Positions 1 through 8,184 of a stretch of DNA of 41,498 bases are shown here, one piece after another. Below the pieces are notes generated by a model, which saw only the letters and a list, made by a program, of their open reading frames with translations, was not told the DNA's origin and made no database searches. The stretch covers positions 1-41,498 of the forward strand of contig BOAU01000006.1 of the NCBI GenBank assembly GCA_026002025.1, in the 5' to 3' direction. The translations under genes were made by a program, and so were the position numbers. The stretch comes from Spirochaetia bacterium (GTDB taxonomy: Bacteria; Spirochaetota; Spirochaetia; Treponematales; Breznakiellaceae). Each line of letters begins with the position of its first letter. Position 1 is the first letter of the stretch.

Positions 1-1
1 A

Positions 2-925
2 ACCCAGCTTGATTTTGCGGAGCCCGCGGTGATCGCCGCCTTTTCCGCGCGGCCCGCGGTATTCATTTCAATGAGCGCGGAAAAACTGGGCAAGGATATG
101 CAAGGCTTTGCCGCCCCCTACGAATACGGGGGCGCAAAATACGATCACATTTTCCATTTGCAGATGTACGGCGAAAAAACCTGCCGGTCCTTCTGGTCCC
201 CTTCCACCACGGTGGAGTCCTTTATCCGTACCGTGCCCATCGACTATGAGGAATTGAAACGGCGCTGTTATATCATCAAGAACGTGCTTGATGAGGCAGT
301 GTCGGTGCGTGTCAGCTCCCCCGGCGGGACCGATGTCCGCATCGGCCTGCAGGGCCGCAAGGCCTATTCCGATGACGGCGACTTTTCCAAAGGCGGGGCC
401 GGGGGCAACCTCCCCGCGGGCGAAACCTTTATCAGCCCCGAAAACGGAACTGCCCAGGGCATCATCGCCTTTGACGGCTCCATCAGTCTCCATGACCGGG
501 ACATCGTAATAAAAAAACCGATTCACTGTGTTTTGGACAAAGGTTTTGTCAAAGAAATTAAGGGCGGAGAGGAAGCCGCAGCATTACTGCACACCGTGGA
601 GACCGCGGAAAAAAACGCCCGTGAATTTGAAAAAGACGGTAAACTTCCCGCAGGCTCCGGCGCGATCTACGCCCGGAACGCCCGGGGCATCGGGGAACTC
701 GGCATCGGCCTGAACCCGGCGGCCCGGATCACCGGCAGCATGCTGGAGGACGAGAAGGCCTTCCACACCTGCCACTTCGCCGTTGGCCTTAACTACGACG
801 GCGACGCCCCGGCCCTTATCCACCTGGACGGCCTGGTGCAAAATCCCACCATTGTTGCAACAGACGCCGATGGCAGGGAAACGGTAATCGAAAAAGACGG
901 GGAACTAATGGAAGATTTGAAATAA
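2..925 (+). CDS. M29-family aminopeptidase-like metalloprotein, 5' end outside window
   Basis: The reading frame is open to the left edge, so the start lies outside the window; the GTG at 29 is probably internal. The C-terminal part has the ligand pattern of the M29 (aminopeptidase T/AmpS) family: Glu in GELGIGLNP, Glu in LEDEK, His in CHFAVG, and His and Asp in HLDG. In that family these bind two metal ions for removal of N-terminal residues. The related NicX-type dioxygenases share this fold, so a non-peptidase role is possible. It ends 12 bases before the convergent VanY-like gene. The family call is firm; the substrate is unknown. Confidence 0.8.
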   Translation, partial: TQLDFAEPAVIAAFSARPAVFISMSAEKLGKDMQGFAAPYEYGGAKYDHIFHLQMYGEKTCRSFWSPSTTVESFIRTVPIDYEELKRRCYIIKNVLDEAVSVRVSSPGGTDVRIGLQGRKAYSDDGDFSKGGAGGNLPAGETFISPENGTAQGIIAFDGSISLHDRDIVIKKPIHCVLDKGFVKEIKGGEEAAALLHTVETAEKNAREFEKDGKLPAGSGAIYARNARGIGELGIGLNPAARITGSMLEDEKAFHTCHFAVGLNYDGDAPALIHLDGLVQNPTIVATDADGRETVIEKDGELMEDLK

Positions 926-937
926 GGTTTTGTTTGT

Positions 938-2290
938 TCATGGTTTTCTGCCTGTTCCAAAAATCAGAAGTTCCGGGTGGTATTCAAAGTGCATGGTATC
1001 GTACCAGGCCCACCTGCCTCCCCAGATAAAACCCTGTTCCTCAAAGATACGGATCACGGCGGAGGGCGGGTCCTGCCGCTTTTCTGAGGGCAGGGAACGC
1101 CAGTCAATCCCCTTGGCGGCGGTCCACTGCCAGTAGGTTTCCATGCCCGGCTGGGCCTTCATCAGCAGATCTATTGCCACCCCATAAGCATGAAAGCTGC
1201 GGTTTTGACTGCCCGCAATGTTCCGCCAATTCCAGCTGCTTATGCTGTCCAGATTTTTGATCCAGCCCTGTATTTCCGGGTTTGTTTCCGCCAGCGCCAA
1301 AATACGCGCTTCCGCCTTTTTAAGCGGAACGGCTATGTTCCGGTGCACCGGCACGGACCATCCTAAAAAAATGATCCGCTGCTGCTGCGAATAAGCTTCC
1401 TCCCTGCTGCGGGCCTGCCAGAGGTCTTCGTAAAAAGGAGAACGGAGGGCACCGGGGCTGGATGACAGACGGCCCCGGTTAAGATAAGAAGAAAAGCGCC
1501 GGGAAAGAACCTGATCCGCCAGGGGCTGCCAGGGGTTTGGATCATCCCGGCTTTCGAGGGCATAGCGGTACAGGTACAGGGGACGGAAATCTTCCGGCCT
1601 GTCCGCATCCTCCTGGGGGAGGAACCTGCTCTGGGCGTAGTGCCAGCGTTTCCCGTCCATTTCAAAGGTCCACTCGCCGTCCTCGAAAAGCGCAGGGCCT
1701 ATCCGTTCAGGATAGGCCGCTGAAAAGAGTTTTACCATATCCTCCGCCAGGTCCCCCCCGGCGGCCCGGCGAAGCTCCAGTTCCGCCAGGGGAGCAGCTG
1801 CCCAGGCCGCGGCCATCCCCTTGATTTCTTTGGTCTTTACCCACCATCTGTTAAAATGGAAACCCCCGCCACAAAGGAACCGCCCGCCCTGGATGAGAGT
1901 TTCAAATTCACCGTTCAAATCCCCGGCCTCCTCCCGGCTTGTCCAGAAGGGGATAACCCTGCCGTCGATGAAATCTGTCCGGGCAAGAAAATCCACCAGG
2001 GGCGCCGGTATCTGTCCTTCTTTGAGGGAGCCTCCGACAAAAAAAGTGTCATAGTCAAGCAGATTCGGCAGCGGCTCTTTGCCGCTAATATCAAACAAAT
2101 CACCCCCGGTTGTTTGGGCGATGGCCTGCGCCGTCCGCCGGGCAGCGCGATTCTCCGCGAAAAAAATAATCAGGTTAGGCCCCGTGCGCGGATCGGGACT
2201 TGCCTCGGGTTCCGTAGTTTTCAGCCCGCACCCGGTCAGAAGAAGCGCAAAAAGACATGGCAGCAAACACAGGGGGAATTTCAATCTCAT
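938..2290 (-). CDS. Lipoprotein with flavodoxin-like and VanY (M15) peptidase domains
   Basis: I start the protein at the ATG at 2290 because it gives a clean lipoprotein signal (MRLKFPLCLL..., lipobox LLTGC); an ATG at 2350 would add 20 residues that spoil it. After the lipid-anchored Cys there is a flavodoxin-like region (LIIFFAENRAARRTAQAIA, then a YDTFFVGG strand). The C-terminal ~130 residues resemble VanY D-Ala-D-Ala carboxypeptidases: SFHAYGVAIDL supplies His and Asp ligands, and YDTMHFEY supplies the last His and the catalytic Glu. The likely role is trimming peptidoglycan stem peptides at the cell surface. Whether the flavodoxin-like part binds FMN cannot be told. The joining of the two domains is unusual. 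Confidence 0.75.
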   Translation of the reverse strand: MRLKFPLCLLPCLFALLLTGCGLKTTEPEASPDPRTGPNLIIFFAENRAARRTAQAIAQTTGGDLFDISGKEPLPNLLDYDTFFVGGSLKEGQIPAPLVDFLARTDFIDGRVIPFWTSREEAGDLNGEFETLIQGGRFLCGGGFHFNRWWVKTKEIKGMAAAWAAAPLAELELRRAAGGDLAEDMVKLFSAAYPERIGPALFEDGEWTFEMDGKRWHYAQSRFLPQEDADRPEDFRPLYLYRYALESRDDPNPWQPLADQVLSRRFSSYLNRGRLSSSPGALRSPFYEDLWQARSREEAYSQQQRIIFLGWSVPVHRNIAVPLKKAEARILALAETNPEIQGWIKNLDSISSWNWRNIAGSQNRSFHAYGVAIDLLMKAQPGMETYWQWTAAKGIDWRSLPSEKRQDPPSAVIRIFEEQGFIWGGRWAWYDTMHFEYHPELLIFGTGRKP

Positions 2291-2362
2291 TATGGTACTA
2301 TATTGTTGAAAAACGGCTCCAATGACAATATGTAGAAGAAATCCAAACATTCAAGTCTACCG

Positions 2363-2473
2363 ATGGCGCAAAAACATATAAAGTATAAAGCCGGAGACGC
2401 ATTGGTGAGATTTTTTGAGTTTTTAGGTGTGGGGGATTTAAGCAAACACTATCAAATGCTTGTCAAATCTTGA
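2363..2473 (+). CDS. Possible 36-residue ORF, function unknown
   Basis: A short open frame runs from an ATG to a TGA and encodes MAQKHIKYKAGDALVRFFEF followed by 16 more residues. The protein is basic and amphipathic. It occupies most of the gap between two minus-strand genes and has no clear ribosome binding site. It could be a small gene, a remnant or chance. Confidence 0.2.
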   Translation: MAQKHIKYKAGDALVRFFEFLGVGDLSKHYQMLVKS

Positions 2474-2477
2474 AAAT

Positions 2478-3278
2478 TCAGAACCCCACGATCATGTCCT
2501 GGGTGACACCGCAAAGGTCCGCCAAAGCCCCAAGACGGTCGTATCCGGTCATCCTGGAAGGGTGATGGGCATCGCTTGCAAAAAAGAATTTACAGCCCGC
2601 CTCCCTTGCCGAACTTATCATGTTTATATACAGGTTTGAAAATCCCGATTCTCCAAGGGCCTTTTTACATTCAATGGCATCGTGGTGAATCTCTATACCC
2701 AGCCCGGCTGAAGCGGCGGCCTTAAAACAGGTTTCAAATTGAGATGGGGTAAAACCGGCCATTATTTCTTCTTCCCAATCGATAAATCCCAGGGGGGTAA
2801 AGGGATGCACAATCCCGGTCCCAAAACCGAGGTCTGTTACTTCCAAAAACCGCCGGTAGAGTAGTTCCCGCACCGCCGCAGGGCCCCCGGAACCCAGATC
2901 CTGGGGAACCGTGAAACCTGCCATGTGGAAATGATTGGCGGGAATCAGGACAAACTCAAAGAGTTTTGCCGTTTCTTTATCCATCCCCGCAATGCCGTTC
3001 CCGATATATTCGGTCTCACAGCCCACATAGGCCCTTACGTCCTTTGGACAGGACGAAAGCTCATCTTTTATTTTAAGCACATGATCCACATCCTGGACCT
3101 TGTACCAATCGCTGGCCCCGGGCAGATGGGAAGCCCAGCAGTGATTGGCAAAACCGACCGATTTAAGGCCCTGTTTTTTTGCCGCCCCAAGGCAGAGCGC
3201 CGCTGTTGATTCAGGGTCTCCGCAGCTGGATATATTCGTGTGAACATGAAGATCGCAGTTAACTTTTATTGCAGACAT
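2478..3278 (-). CDS. PHP-domain metallohydrolase (histidinol-phosphatase-like)
   Basis: The 266-residue protein has the PHP-family metal-binding series: DLHVHT near residue 9, NHCW, a Glu in CETEYIG, HFHMAG, IVHPF, EIHHD and SDAHH at the end. PHP proteins are phosphoesterases that use two or three metal ions. Close relatives include histidinol phosphatase HisK and nucleotide phosphoesterases. There are no histidine-biosynthesis genes nearby, so the true substrate is open. A good ribosome site (AGGAGTAAAT) precedes the ATG. It is downstream of the Tat operon on the same strand, separated by about 50 bases. Confidence 0.8.
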   Translation of the reverse strand: MSAIKVNCDLHVHTNISSCGDPESTAALCLGAAKKQGLKSVGFANHCWASHLPGASDWYKVQDVDHVLKIKDELSSCPKDVRAYVGCETEYIGNGIAGMDKETAKLFEFVLIPANHFHMAGFTVPQDLGSGGPAAVRELLYRRFLEVTDLGFGTGIVHPFTPLGFIDWEEEIMAGFTPSQFETCFKAAASAGLGIEIHHDAIECKKALGESGFSNLYINMISSAREAGCKFFFASDAHHPSRMTGYDRLGALADLCGVTQDMIVGF

Positions 3279-3325
3279 ATTTACTCCTATTCTTTAGCAT
3301 TTAAGTGATCCTATCATAACTCCCT

Positions 3326-4132
3326 TTATAAAGTAACGCTGTACAGCTTTGTGAAAAAACGCCCAATAAATAGGGTCAGCTCAAAAAGTAAATACAGGGG
3401 TACGCCGAGGGCTATCTGGGAAATGACATCCGGCGGGGTGCAGAGGGCGGCGGCCAAAAAGATCAGGAAGATGATGTGGGGCCGGAAGCGGGCCACTGTT
3501 TTCGGCGTCACAATACCCAGGGCGAATGCGGCCAGCAGCAGGAGCGGTGTCTGCAAAAGAAGGCCTGCGGCAAGCATCAAGGCGAAGAGCAGACCTAAGT
3601 ATTCCCTGAAACCCCAGAGCGGCTGGATGCCGTCACCGGAGCCGAAGCCCAGAAAAAAGCGCAGAACTGTTGGCGAAAGGAAGCGGTAAGCCGCGGCAGA
3701 GCCGGCAATAAAAAGCACCGGCACAACCACAAGCGCCGTCGTTGTCCACCGGCGCTCTTTCCCCTTTAGGGCGGGCCAAATAAAAAGGCCGATTTGCAAA
3801 AGACAGAAGGGCGTTGAGACGACCGCGCCCGTCCACACCGCAAGGTTGAGATAGGCCAGAAATTTTTCGGCAGGATCGAAGGTGTAGAGCGCAACCTCCA
3901 GGCCCGCGGCCGGCGCCATAAGAAAAGCCGCCAGATAATCGGAAAAAACAAAGGCGGGGACGGTTACCACGGTGAATACCGCCAGTATAGCGATGATTCT
4001 GCGGCGAAGTTCCTCAAGGTGCTCAGTCCATTCGCTCAAGACAGCGCCGTTGTCAGCGCTATCCGCTTTTTCACCAGCCTTCGGTTTGTGCTCAATTCCG
4101 GATTTAAGCTTAACTTCCTTTTTCTTCGCCAT
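3326..4132 (-). CDS. tatC: Sec-independent translocase subunit TatC
   Basis: TatC is the polytopic receptor of the twin-arginine pathway, which exports folded, often cofactor-containing proteins. The protein shows the family hallmark HLEELRRRI just before the first membrane segment, and about six hydrophobic segments with the SPTVLRFFLGF region between them. I chose the ATG at 4132 (268 residues) because AAAAAAAGG lies just upstream; the frame is open to 4183. The N-terminal ~35 residues are a Lys-rich, charged extension longer than usual. The gene overlaps the end of tatA by 23 bases, which indicates translational coupling. Confidence 0.93.
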   Translation of the reverse strand: MAKKKEVKLKSGIEHKPKAGEKADSADNGAVLSEWTEHLEELRRRIIAILAVFTVVTVPAFVFSDYLAAFLMAPAAGLEVALYTFDPAEKFLAYLNLAVWTGAVVSTPFCLLQIGLFIWPALKGKERRWTTTALVVVPVLFIAGSAAAYRFLSPTVLRFFLGFGSGDGIQPLWGFREYLGLLFALMLAAGLLLQTPLLLLAAFALGIVTPKTVARFRPHIIFLIFLAAALCTPPDVISQIALGVPLYLLFELTLFIGRFFTKLYSVTL

Positions 4133-4334
4133 CGGCCTTTTTTTCGGCATCGCTTGTGCGGACGCCGTCCATCTCAACAACATCGTCCTTCAGTTTGCCC
4201 ACACCGCTGAACGCAGCCTTGAATTCCCGTATCGCTTCCCCGGCGGCCCTGCCCACCTGGGGCAGTCGTTTTGCGCCGAACAGCACCAGGGCCAGCACAA
4301 TCAGCAGCGCTATCTCTCCTGCTCCTAAATGCAT
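4110..4334 (-). CDS. tatA: Twin-arginine translocase subunit TatA
   Basis: This 74-residue protein has the standard TatA/TatE layout: one N-terminal membrane helix (EIALLIVLALVLFG), the conserved FGxxxLP hinge (FGAKRLP), an amphipathic helix (VGRAAGEAIREFKAAF) and an acidic tail. TatA forms the pore or membrane-thinning part of the translocon. The start is secure, with TGAGGAGGTTAAT directly upstream. No tatB is seen, so this is a minimal TatA-TatC system. It lies between the polyferredoxin (29 bases upstream) and tatC (overlapping). Confidence 0.93.
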   Translation of the reverse strand: MHLGAGEIALLIVLALVLFGAKRLPQVGRAAGEAIREFKAAFSGVGKLKDDVVEMDGVRTSDAEKKADGEEKGS

Positions 4335-4363
4335 ATTAACCTCCTCATTAAAACAATTAAACG

Positions 4364-5884
4364 CTAAAACGGAAAATCGTCGGAACTCTCCACCCGCAGT
4401 TCATCCCCGGCTTCCTCCAACGGACGGGATCCAACCGTCAGGCTCTGTTCCCTCACCGCCGCGAGGGTAAAGGCCCGGGGCTCGGCGGGGCAGGCCGCGA
4501 GGCAGGCGCCGCAGCCGATGCAGTACTTTTCATCATATATGGGCCGGGTGAGAAAGGGAATGCCCGACTCGCTGTAGGCGACCATGGTGAGCGCCCCGGT
4601 GGGACAGACCTCCGCACAGGCGCCGCAGGATTCATGCCTGGTCTTGACCACGCAGCGCTCAAAGTAGAGGGTGGACAGGGCTATCCTTGTCCGGTGTTTT
4701 TCGTCCACGCTGAGGCGGGTAATGGCCTTGGTGGGACAGACCCGTCCACATTCGATGCAGTTGAACTGACAGGCGGCGGTTGCTGCTCCATAGTAATCAA
4801 GATGAGGGTGCGGGTCATCCTTCGCCGTGATTATGTTGGCAGGGCAGGCCGCGACACAGGCATGACACACTATACAGCGGGAAGTGAAATGAATCAGATT
4901 TTTTGCCCCCGGCGGCAGTATGGGGAGCGTTTCACCTTCGCTCAGATTTGCAATGGCCACGTTCACGGGCCGGGAAAACAGTTTGAGACTCGGTCCTAAA
5001 AGGTATGCTGCGCCGCATACGAGCGAAGCCTTTCCCGCGCCTTTCAAAAAGATCCGCCGCGCTTCCCCTGAAACCGTTGCCCTGCCCCGCACCCCATAGG
5101 CCGCGCTCCCCGTGGGACAAACCGCAGTGCAGGAAAAACACAGCACGCAGCGCTCGCTGTCTATGCGCTTTGCTTTTGAATCAATGCAGCCTGCGGGGCA
5201 TTTCTTTTCGCAGAGTCCGCAGGAGACGCAGGTAGCGGAAACCTTCATGCCCAGGGGCGCGGCTGACGAAAACAGGCCCAAGGTCACGCCCACCGGACAC
5301 CAGCTGCAAAAAGCCCTGCCGCGCAACAAGGCTACAATCACGATGAGCATCAGCGGAACGGCGAGTTCGAGCATCCAGACCGCCGCGCCGCCCGAGAGCA
5401 GGCTCCGCAGTGCGCCCATTCCCCGCCCGAAGGTAGAGATGGGGTCAAAGAGCACCATGAGCGGGGCAAAGGAAAAAACCACCCCCGCAGCAACAAGCAA
5501 AGGGATCACATACCGCACCTTAGGCGGAGCCGCATAGCCCCTGCGGAAGACGCGGGGGGCAGCGGAAGGCTTCCCCCTCGATAGTTTTTCCCTTAATAGT
5601 TTTCCCATCCGCCAAAAAAGTTCCTGCACGGTTCCCAAAGGACAGAGGACGCTGCAATAGAGTCTGCCGAAAATCAGGGTGAGCACGAGAATGACGAGGA
5701 CAATGCCCGCAATACCAACCCCGTAAAGTGTGGCGGAAAACTGCCCCTTGACCAGGAGGGCCAGTATGCCCTTGGAGTCGAGGCGGTGCGAAAGGTAGGC
5801 GTAGACAAAAAGAGCGAGCACAGCAAGGGCGATGAGGAAACGGATGATGGCGAGGGCTTTAGGGCCCCGTGACTTCTGCGGCAT
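4364..5884 (-). CDS. Membrane polyferredoxin (NapH-like) with internal twin-arginine-like segment
   Basis: The 506-residue protein starts like NapH/NosR-type membrane proteins: several hydrophobic helices and two cysteine motifs at membrane edges (LYCSVLCP near 77 and AFCSWCP near 192). A pair of 4Fe-4S ferredoxin motifs follows (CVSCGLCEKKCP at 219, CVLCFSCTAVCP at 246). At 274-297 lies EARRIFLKGAGKASLVC plus a hydrophobic stretch, which looks like a Tat signal in mid-protein. The remainder holds four more cluster motifs (CIVCHACVAACP, CIECGRVCP, CGACAEVCP, CIGCGACLAACP). It reads as a fusion of a NapH-like membrane part and a NapG-like exported ferredoxin part, so it probably passes electrons across the membrane. 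Its ATG shares one base with the stop of the DUF362 gene. Confidence 0.85.
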   Translation of the reverse strand: MPQKSRGPKALAIIRFLIALAVLALFVYAYLSHRLDSKGILALLVKGQFSATLYGVGIAGIVLVILVLTLIFGRLYCSVLCPLGTVQELFWRMGKLLREKLSRGKPSAAPRVFRRGYAAPPKVRYVIPLLVAAGVVFSFAPLMVLFDPISTFGRGMGALRSLLSGGAAVWMLELAVPLMLIVIVALLRGRAFCSWCPVGVTLGLFSSAAPLGMKVSATCVSCGLCEKKCPAGCIDSKAKRIDSERCVLCFSCTAVCPTGSAAYGVRGRATVSGEARRIFLKGAGKASLVCGAAYLLGPSLKLFSRPVNVAIANLSEGETLPILPPGAKNLIHFTSRCIVCHACVAACPANIITAKDDPHPHLDYYGAATAACQFNCIECGRVCPTKAITRLSVDEKHRTRIALSTLYFERCVVKTRHESCGACAEVCPTGALTMVAYSESGIPFLTRPIYDEKYCIGCGACLAACPAEPRAFTLAAVREQSLTVGSRPLEEAGDELRVESSDDFPF

Positions 5885-6804
5885 TACACGGTCAGGCGGG
5901 AGATGTTCAGTTTGGAGAGATCCATCTGCCCCAGGCCCGCTTCCGAGGCGATGCGTACATACTCGACCTGCCCCTGGCTTCGGCCTACCAGGGCAAAGGC
6001 AGCGGAGTCCGCAGCCACAATGTCCGGAGATATGATCATCGATCCCATCTGGTTCACATCCGCAAGGTTCCCGCCGCCGGGGCCGTTTCTGGTGATGACA
6101 CGGTAGGCGTCAACAATGTTGAGGGTCGGCTTTTTGACGTAGAGAAAGTCGGCGATACAGGTCTGGAGCCCGTTTGAATGATAGACCCGTCTATCCCAGA
6201 CGCAGCCCATGAGGTTTTTTATTGAGCCCGAAACCCCCGCGCCGCCGTGGTGTTTCAGCACCGGCACGTTGATGAATACGTCCGCTTCCAGGAGGGCTTC
6301 GTGTACCCCTACTTCCTTCAGCCGCTTACCCCCGTTGACCGGGACTTTTTGGTAGTAGCCTTCCCGCTCGGCCTGGGCATAGACCGCGCCGGCGTTTTTC
6401 GCCGCTTCAAGGATGCCGCTGTTTTTGCTGGTCCGCTCCCAATGGGCAATGGAATGGTCGATGATAAGGACCCGCCGCGCCCCGGCGTCCTTGCACTGCT
6501 TGACCACCGCCGCCACCAGTTCAGGGGAGGTGTTTGCCCCGTATTCCGGCGCAAGGTCAAAGGACATATTGGGCTTTATCACCACGGTCTGCCCGCTTTT
6601 GACAAAGCGCCCCATGCCGCCGATTTCCCGCATCCCCCGCTCGAACATGGTCCGGGGCGTCCCGCCCTTGAGGGCTATCAGGTCGGGATACCTGTTTTCC
6701 TGGGCGGCAAGCTCAACAGCGCCCCGTAAGCCCTTGGGCATAAAAAACAGCCCCGCGCCAAAGCCCAGAGCGGCCGATTTCTTTAAAAATTCACGTCTGT
6801 CCAT
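5884..6804 (-). CDS. DUF362-family protein with Tat signal peptide
   Basis: The N terminus MDRREFLKKSAALGFGAGLF is a textbook twin-arginine signal (RREFLKK, then a short hydrophobic core), so the product is probably exported folded by the TatAC pair encoded two genes downstream. The body matches the DUF362 family (VVIKPNMSFD, VPVLKHHGGAGVSGSIKNLMG, NIVDAYRVITRNGPGGG). DUF362 has no settled biochemical role and is often found beside or fused to 4Fe-4S domains. Here it overlaps the polyferredoxin gene by one base (TAATG). The ribosome site GGAGGTACTGTA precedes the ATG. It is the first gene of the four-gene operon. Confidence 0.85.
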   Translation of the reverse strand: MDRREFLKKSAALGFGAGLFFMPKGLRGAVELAAQENRYPDLIALKGGTPRTMFERGMREIGGMGRFVKSGQTVVIKPNMSFDLAPEYGANTSPELVAAVVKQCKDAGARRVLIIDHSIAHWERTSKNSGILEAAKNAGAVYAQAEREGYYQKVPVNGGKRLKEVGVHEALLEADVFINVPVLKHHGGAGVSGSIKNLMGCVWDRRVYHSNGLQTCIADFLYVKKPTLNIVDAYRVITRNGPGGGNLADVNQMGSMIISPDIVAADSAAFALVGRSQGQVEYVRIASEAGLGQMDLSKLNISRLTV

Positions 6805-6869
6805 TACAGTACCTCCATAACAGGATCAACTAAGATAAACATACAGGATTTATCCTTTTTTCTCAAGAT

Positions 6870-6880
6870 GCTAGGCGCAA
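6870..6880. repeat. Degenerate attC-like core at left border of accessory island
   Basis: The sequence GCTAGGCGCAA resembles the GTTAGGCGCAG found at 7589-7599. It lies where the GC-rich DUF362 operon gives way to an AT-rich gene. It may be the remaining half of an attC-like repeat that marks the island border. The match is short. Confidence 0.3.
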
Positions 6881-6896
6881 TTTTTTTGAAATTTGT

Positions 6897-6924
6897 TTGA
6901 CAATAATAAAAAATATCATATAAT
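6897..6924 (+). promoter_or_regulatory. Consensus sigma-70 promoter for the 6945 gene
   Basis: TTGACA at 6897-6902 and TATAAT at 6919-6924 are both perfect consensus hexamers with a 16-base spacer. The ribosome site AAGGAG (6931-6936) and the ATG at 6945 follow, giving a very short leader. The gene therefore carries its own strong promoter, as expected for an acquired unit. Confidence 0.7.
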
Positions 6925-6944
6925 AATATGTAAGGAGAATAACA

Positions 6945-7529
6945 ATGGACTGTAAAAAATATCTTAAATTGAATATTATATTACCTATTATCATAGGAAT
7001 AATTATTGGAGCATTTCTTGTATTTAGCCGTATATTTGACGACATTCCAGGTTTGCCATTAATTGCTATAATATTATGTTTTGGTTCTATTTATTATGGT
7101 ATTCATAATGTTCAAAAAATCAATAATAAAATAAAACCTGGAATTATCGTACCGTTATTATTTGGTATATTAGGAATAATAGGATCTTTTATTATTATAT
7201 ATAAAGAAGAATTTGATGACTCGCCAGGAGTTTTATTAATACTCGGTGCATTGTTTATAGGTTTAATATTTATTGGACTATTTAATATAAAAAACATTCG
7301 ACAAAAAATTAATCCCGGAATATTTGTACCTCTTTTTTATTGTATAAGTGGTATTGTTTTGACAATAATATTGGAATTTGATGGTGAATTAACCAAAATG
7401 CAGAGAAGCATTGCAATAATGATATTTGTATTTATTGCAATCATAAGTATTAGTTTAGTAATGATCATTAGAAGAATTAAATCATTAAAAAAGATACGGT
7501 CCAACGCAGACCGAAGGTCTGACACATAA
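6945..7529 (+). CDS. AT-rich membrane protein of three repeated units, function unknown
   Basis: I do not recognise the family. The 194-residue protein is almost entirely hydrophobic, with about six membrane segments. It consists of three similar units of 56-59 residues: each has P-x-x-x-P near its start (LPI at 13, PGIIVP at 65, PGIFVP at 124) and an FDD or FDG element in the loop (31, 90, 149), and units one and two end in a KIN/KIK turn. This suggests triplication of a two-helix hairpin. The last residues (SNADRRSDT) are encoded by the attC-like repeat starting at 7499, so the natural C terminus has probably been altered by a cassette junction. Base composition is far more AT-rich than the operon to its left. 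Confidence 0.65.
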   Translation: MDCKKYLKLNIILPIIIGIIIGAFLVFSRIFDDIPGLPLIAIILCFGSIYYGIHNVQKINNKIKPGIIVPLLFGILGIIGSFIIIYKEEFDDSPGVLLILGALFIGLIFIGLFNIKNIRQKINPGIFVPLFYCISGIVLTIILEFDGELTKMQRSIAIMIFVFIAIISISLVMIIRRIKSLKKIRSNADRRSDT

Positions 7530-7595
7530 CATACGCTATGCGCGCAGACCAAAGGTCTGACGCCGCAGTAGCGTCGTATAGCTTTCACGTTAGGC
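7499..7595. repeat. attC-like hairpin repeat (type A)
   Basis: The element begins with GTCCAAC, which fits the RYYYAAC box, and ends with GTTAGGC, which fits GTTRRRY; these are the outer boxes of integron attC sites. Inside are two copies of GCAGACC-RAA-GGTCTGAC (7506 and 7544), and a stem formed by TACGCTATGCG against CGCAGTAGCGTCGTA. The stretch TAACATACGCTAT...GCGGC recurs at 11170-11233. It lies at the 3' end of the 6945 gene and just beyond the 3' end of the opposing DUF1697 gene. Confidence 0.5.
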
Positions 7596-7619
7596 GCAGT
7601 TGAGACTCCATTATTTTAT

Positions 7620-8171
7620 TCATTCCTCATTCATTATTTCATATAATTTTTTTGTAGTATTCCAATTTCTTATTGATATTTCTGAATAAATTTTTGATTC
7701 AATTATTTTTGTAATATGACTTTTTGTCCTTTCTTTTTTTAATATAGAATGGTATAATACATTTTTTCCCGCATATATTTTGTCAACACTTTCCCTTGGA
7801 TTAAATTCTTTTACCGCATCTTCTGTCTTTAACGGTTCTATTAAAAATATTACATCATACTTATATTCTTCATCATTTTCACCGAATTTTTCAGGCTTTC
7901 TTATTATTATTTCATTTATTTCAGAAAGTGTTAATATAACAATATTAATTTTATTTTTTGTTTCCTTAAATAATTTTCCTTCTATCTTTTCCCTTAATTT
8001 TGATTTATCTTTTTCAGTATCATTAAAAATAACATTTCCTGTTTGAATATATGTTTTTACATCGGAAAATCCAATTTTTTCAAATATTTTTTTCAATTCA
8101 TCCATTTTTATAATATTATTCCCTCCAACATTTATCCCCCTTAATAATGCGACATACTTAATTTTGTCCAT
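7620..8171 (-). CDS. DUF1697-family protein
   Basis: The protein begins MDKIKYVALLRGINVGGNN and continues with MDELKKIFEKIGFSDVKTYIQTGNVIF, the signature of DUF1697. Members are small cytoplasmic proteins of unknown function, often found singly in variable regions. I start at the ATG at 8171 (183 residues) because AAGGATG precedes it and the gene then lies 13 bases after the GNAT gene; the frame is open to 8210. The gene is very AT-rich. It probably shares a transcript with the GNAT gene upstream. Confidence 0.8.
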   Translation of the reverse strand: MDKIKYVALLRGINVGGNNIIKMDELKKIFEKIGFSDVKTYIQTGNVIFNDTEKDKSKLREKIEGKLFKETKNKINIVILTLSEINEIIIRKPEKFGENDEEYKYDVIFLIEPLKTEDAVKEFNPRESVDKIYAGKNVLYHSILKKERTKSHITKIIESKIYSEISIRNWNTTKKLYEIMNEE

Positions 8172-8184
8172 AAGTGCATCCTTT

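Noticed and set aside
68..526. Minus-strand frame of 152 codons opposite the M29 gene
   Set aside because: It is a shadow of the well-supported plus-strand metallopeptidase, with no recognisable domain or ribosome site.
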